A DNA stretch of 64,000 nucleotides from Asterella californica (lineage: Eukaryota > Streptophyta > Marchantiopsida > Marchantiales > Aytoniaceae): positions 19,562,001 through 19,626,000 of the forward strand of contig JAYKYS010000004.1 of assembly GCA_036924285.1 (NCBI GenBank), in the 5' to 3' direction. The notes beneath the pieces were generated by a model. The model made no database searches and had not been told where the DNA came from. It saw nothing but the letters and a program-made list of their open reading frames with translations. The stretch's first letter is position 1; each line of letters opens with the position of its first letter. Below, one piece after another: positions 57,396 to 64,000 of the stretch. The translations under genes and the position numbers were made by a program.

Positions 57396-58177
57396 CGTTT
57401 AATCACCCGCCATTGTCCATTAAGATGGATAGTAAACTAGCATCAGCCATTGGAAAAGTCTTACGGCTAGGCAGAGAATATCTCAGGAAACAAACCAAGA
57501 TAAAAAGCTTCCAAGTGTACAGCAGCTCAGAATCAGACGACGAGTTCTGTAAGTGAAACTGGGTAACACTGGAATCCAATACAGGAATCATCTGAGCGAT
57601 TTGGATAATGACTTATCGATCATACGTAGAAGTTCGGCTCAGTCTCGCAATTGAAATATGCACTTTCGACTTCTATCACCAAGCTTTTTATCGCTGGTAG
57701 TGTTAGAAACAAATGCAAGACTTCCCAAAACAGTCAGGTGAGAGACATATCGGAAGGTAAGGTTTTAGAAGGACAACGGCTCATGATATTTATAGCTGTC
57801 AGTAAAACTCCTCTCCAATAAGTTCTCTATAACCTAAACTCATGCAGCATCACGAGAACCATCTCAATCAACGTTAGGTTTTCCCATTCAGTAATTATGA
57901 AATATCACACTTATCACAAAGGATGAGTTTCAACTGCTGAATTATTTGGCAAACGAAAAAGGATAAAAAGTTGAACTATTTCACACCCGTCAAAACAGAA
58001 AACTATCTAACCTCTCCTTCTCTCCCCTATCTAGTAGCCTAACCTACATCTATGGCATCACATGAAAGCACAACAGTAGTCAAGGTGTGTACATGCGAGA
58101 ACACTTCAAACTGAACTCTAGTCAGATCAACTGTTTGAAGGACTCCTCTTCAAGCTTTTGTGCTTACGTAATTACAT

Positions 58178-59540
58178 CTAGATCTGAGGGACCTCTCGAG
58201 TCTGCCATGCGTCATCAGCAATAGCGGGAGAGTGCCGTCTCTTTATCTCCCTCTCAAGTATAGATCTTCCAACATCCATATCGTTATACCCTGGCAACTG
58301 CTCAACTTTCCCACATTCTTGCCACACCAGACACCAGTGGAGACCATTAGGCCTCATAGGAAAAGCTTCTATATGCGAAATCGTCCTCAACACAAAGACA
58401 AGATTTTCGTCCTCAGGGACTTTCATGCTATTCCGTAAAGAGCGAGTATTTCAAACCCAGGTATGCCTGACCAGTAGTAAGTTTTGCCATTGGTATTGGA
58501 CTGGGTTTTATGGTACACCATATCTTCAGGTGTTGGTCTCCTCAATTTGCTGTTGGCCCACATTATAAAGCTCTGCTCCACACATTTCTGGGCTAATAGA
58601 CTTGCATCCTGCGGAATGAGAGATCTCCAGGATTTTTCTTCTCGGCTGGACTCTGGAGGAAACCCTCTACTGTTTTCGTCTGCCACTGGCTTGTTTGATA
58701 TTCTTCTACTTCCTCCCAAATAGCTGGAACTTTCTCATTTCTTATGTTTCTTAGGACATCATTTGCCAGGTCAGGTTGCATACCATAACATCCTCTTTTC
58801 CACTCGGGATCAATTTTATGCTTTCAGAACCAGCAGGCTAAGTTCTGTCTCTCTGTCAAGATGGAGAGATGGAGAGAAACTAGAAAACGCTAAGAATTAT
58901 TTGGTAGACTGTGTAGACTATAATCCCCTCAGAAAAAAGTCTATGTATTGACATCAGAAAGTTGATATAGACCATTGGGCTAGTTCACAAGATTCAGTTG
59001 CTTGGTGTCAAAACTCACAGAAGCTTCCTTGTTTTCCAACTCTATTTGGAGCTCCTGACAGTATTCAATAAACGAAGCACATTACAAATCTTGTTCCGAT
59101 GCGCAGTGTGTACCGCACTTCGCAACACACATCGTAGCACAAACACCGTGCACACGATACACTACAAGAAACAGACACAGCTGGACTCACCTCCCTAGAC
59201 TCGGTTTCTGATAGCGGTGGGGTGGATTCCTTGGAGTTTCTTCCAAGGTCATAACAAATAATAGCGTCAAGTTTTCATACTTCCCAACATGGCGAATCTT
59301 CCTCTTTTCCCACCATTTCATTTGCAAGTTAGGGATGATGTCCTTGTACTTGTGTTCCCGTTGCATGTGTTTTTCTATGACTGTTCGTCTATCTCCACTC
59401 CAGTCACACTCGGGCACAAAATAGTAATATAACCGAAAGCCTTTCTTCCTCTGGGCGTCTGTAAATTCACCATTCCTGCCCTTCGAGTAGTAGTGAATAA
59501 ATACCCAATGGACAAATGTTCTCTTCCTGTAAATGTCCAT
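58178..59540 (-). pseudogene. Two-module family copy (zinc finger plus C-module), frameshifted
   Basis: Minus strand. Exon A starts at ATG 59540 (MDIYRKRTFVHWVFIHYY) and carries GEFTDAQRKKGFRLYYYF, Cys45-x12-His58-x4-His63 and MKWWEKRKI. The position of the first Cys holds Tyr40. The exon ends at 59191 before a strong GTGAGT donor. The C-module follows at about 58781-58178: SSREEKSWRSL, DASLLAQKCVEQSF, RRPTPEDMVYHKT, YYWSGIPGFEILALYG. About 10 bases are missing after LALY relative to the 5.4 kb copy. The remainder therefore continues in another frame (58426-58178: PEDENLVFVLRTISHIEA, FPMRPNG, LVWQEC). Together with the 31.3 kb copy it shows the ancestral order zinc finger then C-module. Its 3' flank at 57480-57560 resembles 52000-52100. 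Confidence 0.55.
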
Positions 59541-61250
59541 CTACAAAAGAGAAACAGAAAAGAATCAACGACTTAAAAACTCAAAACGACAACTGCGACC
59601 TGAACCAACTGAAAACAGCGAAAGAATAGAAGGCGTCATCAGCTGATGAGTTCGTACTACCAAAAAACCTCCCGTGGTTTCATATAAAATATATATTTAA
59701 ACTGAATTATTATATGAGTTAATTTGTAAAAAATAACATGGATATGTATGTATAGTTACAATATTCCCATCTCAATGTACTCATGCTTTGTTAGAAAGAA
59801 CGTTCAAATCTAATCTGTTGCATAAAGAGTATAAGTCTGAGTAAGAGATATTAATAAAATCAGTATCTCTCACTCATATTTATTGATCTGCTTAACTATT
59901 TATCTACATACATGAGAAGTAAAGAGATATGGATGGACGAGCTTTTCATGTAGATCATTTATCATTTAGATTGTACATCAATCTAAAGATTTTTTTCATA
60001 AATGACCGGCTTGTGGACCCTGAGGACCACGATATAGGTCGCACTTAGCGTCGTGGTTGTATGTAAGCCTTTTGTTATCCTTCTTACAAAACCAAGGCCA
60101 TTGCGGCAGCTTACTGGCCTAAGCCGACCAAAGCGATACACTCGACCAAAGGGTCCGAGTCCGTAGGTCCGGACTGTGTCGGATTCTCCCATTTGGTGCA
60201 TAGGTAAGCCCGGAGGCTTACTTACTGTGTCGGCTTATCCAATGATAATTCCATACTGAATTATCTTTGGACAAGTATATCAGAAAAACTGAATGTGAAC
60301 CAAAGGAATAAGAATGATAAAATAATTAAACAATGGAATTCATGGAACATTTCGATGACAACATCTTAAACAAGTATAAGTTGGAGTTATAATAAAAATA
60401 GGTACTCCTTTTCCTTTGAGCTCTTCTAATGAATCGTAACATTTGATCAGAATAAACTCCAACTTAAGATACGTTTCTTTCATATCAAGGCATACAAGGT
60501 TTAACTTAAACACGGGCTTGAGCACTACATCCAAATATCAGAACCCAAACCGTTATGATATTTATCCTTCATAAGATTTCTTTAACAGGAAATTCTCTTG
60601 CATTTAGGTGCATTTGTTTGTAACCACATATGATATGCAAGGAAGTGTACAAAGCTTGAACACACATTGAACAAAGCTTCACGTACCACCTCAGAAGAGT
60701 GCATTTGGAATGGAACGACAATCTCTGAATTTGTTATAAGCTCAGCACTATTAGATAGTTGCCAAAGGCAACAAGGACTCTTGAATTGCTTAGAAACATA
60801 GTATCTCTTCCCACACTCAAGCACATATGATAAAATTAAGGTGAAGGTTCACATAAAGTACCAGTATAGTTAAGGCGACTACTATTAAATAATTTGAATA
60901 CAGCAACTAGTCACAAGATTTATAAAACTTTGTTAAAAGGTGATATCAAGAATAGAGAAACATGAATCAGCCAAGAAGTGACGAATAAATAGCTTCAGAC
61001 GTCTCAACTTATCGTAAAATGAGGCTAATCTGATTGTCTTGAAGTTCAACTCAAGATAACGCACATCAACTTGCCTTTACAACTCTGTTTGAACCAGAAT
61101 TTTGTTATGTGATACTCTAAAAGCTAGAATCTACGTGCAGTAATAGTCAACTAAGAAAATGAACAACAAGAAAGATCAACTCGATCGTACCTTTGATCAT
61201 TCATTCAGCTTTGATCATGACGTAGGTGTCCGGGAAGCGGACAGATTTGG
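59541..61250. other. AT-rich intergenic with a GC-richer island
   Basis: Mostly AT-rich. An island at 59990-60230 contains TCGG- and CCGA-rich sequence and a short GTAAGCC/GGCTTAC hairpin at 60205-60222. Not recognised. No gene supported. Confidence 0.4.
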
Positions 61251-61253
61251 TCC

Positions 61254-61511
61254 TTATGCAGCCGCCCGTCTGTGGCTGTCAATGTGTGCCAACCGTCGGC
61301 TAAATTTGGCCTTCGTCTTCAACCACCATGTCTTTTGTTCTAGTCCCTTACTGCGAAAATGGTCAAGCACTCCTTGCACTTTTGCAGTGTGCACAACAAC
61401 CTTGTCCTTTTTCCTCGTGACCTGTTCTTTCTTGACCGGGTAGACAAAGCTTCCTGCCTTAGATTCTCGTGGGACCAAATGCATGGAAAGCTGTACCTCT
61501 ATAGCCCGCAT
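61254..61511 (-). CDS. Possible exon of an unrecognised gene
   Basis: 85-residue frame with K/R/V-rich, coding-like content (KKEQVTRKKDKVVVHTAKVQ, then GVLDHFRSKGLEQKTWWLKT). No family recognised. A second minus-strand frame at 62039-61662 (Arg/Ser-rich, GC-rich) could be a 5' exon or leader of the same divergent gene sharing the promoter region with enolase. Either could be chance. Confidence 0.25.
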   Translation of the reverse strand: MRAIEVQLSMHLVPRESKAGSFVYPVKKEQVTRKKDKVVVHTAKVQGVLDHFRSKGLEQKTWWLKTKAKFSRRLAHIDSHRRAAA

Positions 61512-62515
61512 CCGCTCGATGAAGCAAACGAGGCGAGAGCATGCCTGAGAATGGCACCATGGTCATGATGAACTTGATTCCCAAGGGTAGATTTACAAGA
61601 GGAAGTGTAAACTAAGGCAGAAAATTAGAGCCGTCAAAGCATGGACATGAGAGAAAACTGATCAGTTCACCAGCACTGGCTTGTCACAGGGAATAAAATG
61701 CACCAACTGACGAAAGTCGAAACGAAGTGAATATGAGACAACAACCGTAACGCATTTGGAACTTGGCCTGACGTAATATTCGCACAATGATGCTGCTTCG
61801 AAACCTACGGTACTCCTACAGGTAGCGGGCGGAGGAGAGGAGGACAACGAGCGGCGACTAGCTTGCCTGTCTCGCGGCCATCCGCGTTCATGAAGGGCGA
61901 TGCGATCAAAGCGTATGTCTATTTGCAGCCGTCGCGTCCAGCGCTCCGGCATCGTCCTAGATCTTAGGCCGAGAACGCAATCTGTCGGAAGGTCGGCTAG
62001 CTTCCTCGTTTTGAGACGAGACCGGTAGCGCTCCACCAAACGGTCAAGTCCATGTTGGCTCCTCTCTGCTTACACATATTTGGAATTTGGGACTAAAGTA
62101 TTTGCAGGTTTTTACTGGGAACTGTACGATCTGTCGGTCACCTTCAAAGTGAACAAAGAATGCTGGTGCTCGTGAAGAAGGGGCGGGGACTCGCCGGGAG
62201 GACGAGTCGGACGGGGATGTTGGTCCCCCAGTGGCGGGACGTCGCAGAAGGATTCACGCAAAGCTTTCTACTTCCTGCAACGTTTCAGGAGTCCACGGGG
62301 AGTCCTCCCCTGGTCCTCGAGGAGCGTACTGACTCTCAAGCGGAGTTTTGTTCCGCGTTGTCATTTTCTCCCTTTTCAAACCCGGGCAGCTCCGCTCTCC
62401 TCCGCGGAACGGGTCGTCATTCTCGAGGTCGTCGTCTTGCCTCTCGTCTGCTCCAGTGTTGATTTAAATTTGTTCCGCCAGCAAACCTTTCTATCGATCA
62501 ATCGTGGAGTTGTAG

Positions 62516-64000
<1,485 letters not shown>

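Noticed and set aside
59160..59174. CACTACAAGAAACAG, resembling a CACTA transposon end
   Set aside because: No subterminal repeats and no partner end; it lies in a family-copy intron and may be chance.
60115..60162. A-box-like and B-box-like words (TGGCCTAAGCCG, GGTCCGAGTCC)
   Set aside because: Each has mismatches at key positions and the spacing is short; no tRNA fold seen.

Overview
The window looks like nuclear DNA of a land plant. The evidence is a plastid-type enolase with a transit-like leader, a plant-style 3-dehydroquinate synthase II gene split over nine exons, an F-box/kelch gene, GT-AG introns, TTTAGGG-type repeats, and decayed Ty1/copia, Ty3/gypsy, CACTA and SINE elements. The gene structures and the HUH-type element suggest a non-flowering lineage such as a liverwort, but that is inference. 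No organelle genome, rRNA or CRISPR is seen.

Layout. 0-1.2 kb: end of a Ty3/gypsy element and its LTR. 2.1-8.0 kb: a degenerate satellite, a zinc-finger exon, coding-like debris, and the left arm of a large inverted duplication. 9.2-12.9 kb: a decayed transposon-like element encoding an HUH (rolling-circle Rep-like) endonuclease. 15.1-16.3 kb: an intact F-box/kelch gene (-). 18-31 kb: repeat-rich, with copia, gypsy, CACTA and SINE relics. 31.3-32.8 kb: a broken copy of a two-module gene family. 37.2-38.5 kb: a DnaJ-domain gene (+). 41.6-45.3 kb: 3-dehydroquinate synthase II (+). 48.4-53.5 kb: the right arm of the inverted duplication. 57.4-59.5 kb: another family copy (-). 62.6-64.0 kb: 5' half of plastid enolase (+), running off the window.

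Conserved genes are few: F-box/kelch, DnaJ, DHQS-II and enolase. DHQS-II and enolase both fit plastid metabolism (enolase makes PEP, a shikimate-pathway substrate), but they are separate genes and nothing shows co-regulation.

The two most unusual items are (i) the HUH element, which has H-x-H and Y-x-x-K motifs in order, a one-base frameshift in a G run, and repeats on both sides; and (ii) an unrecognised dispersed family built from a C2H2-like zinc-finger module and a roughly 130-residue C-terminal module. Members occur at about 2.5, 5.4-6.8, 31.3-32.8, 50.5-53.5 and 58.2-59.5 kb. Two copies lie in opposite orientation about 40 kb apart and flank the three conserved genes between them. Homology calls were made by eye, without database searches.
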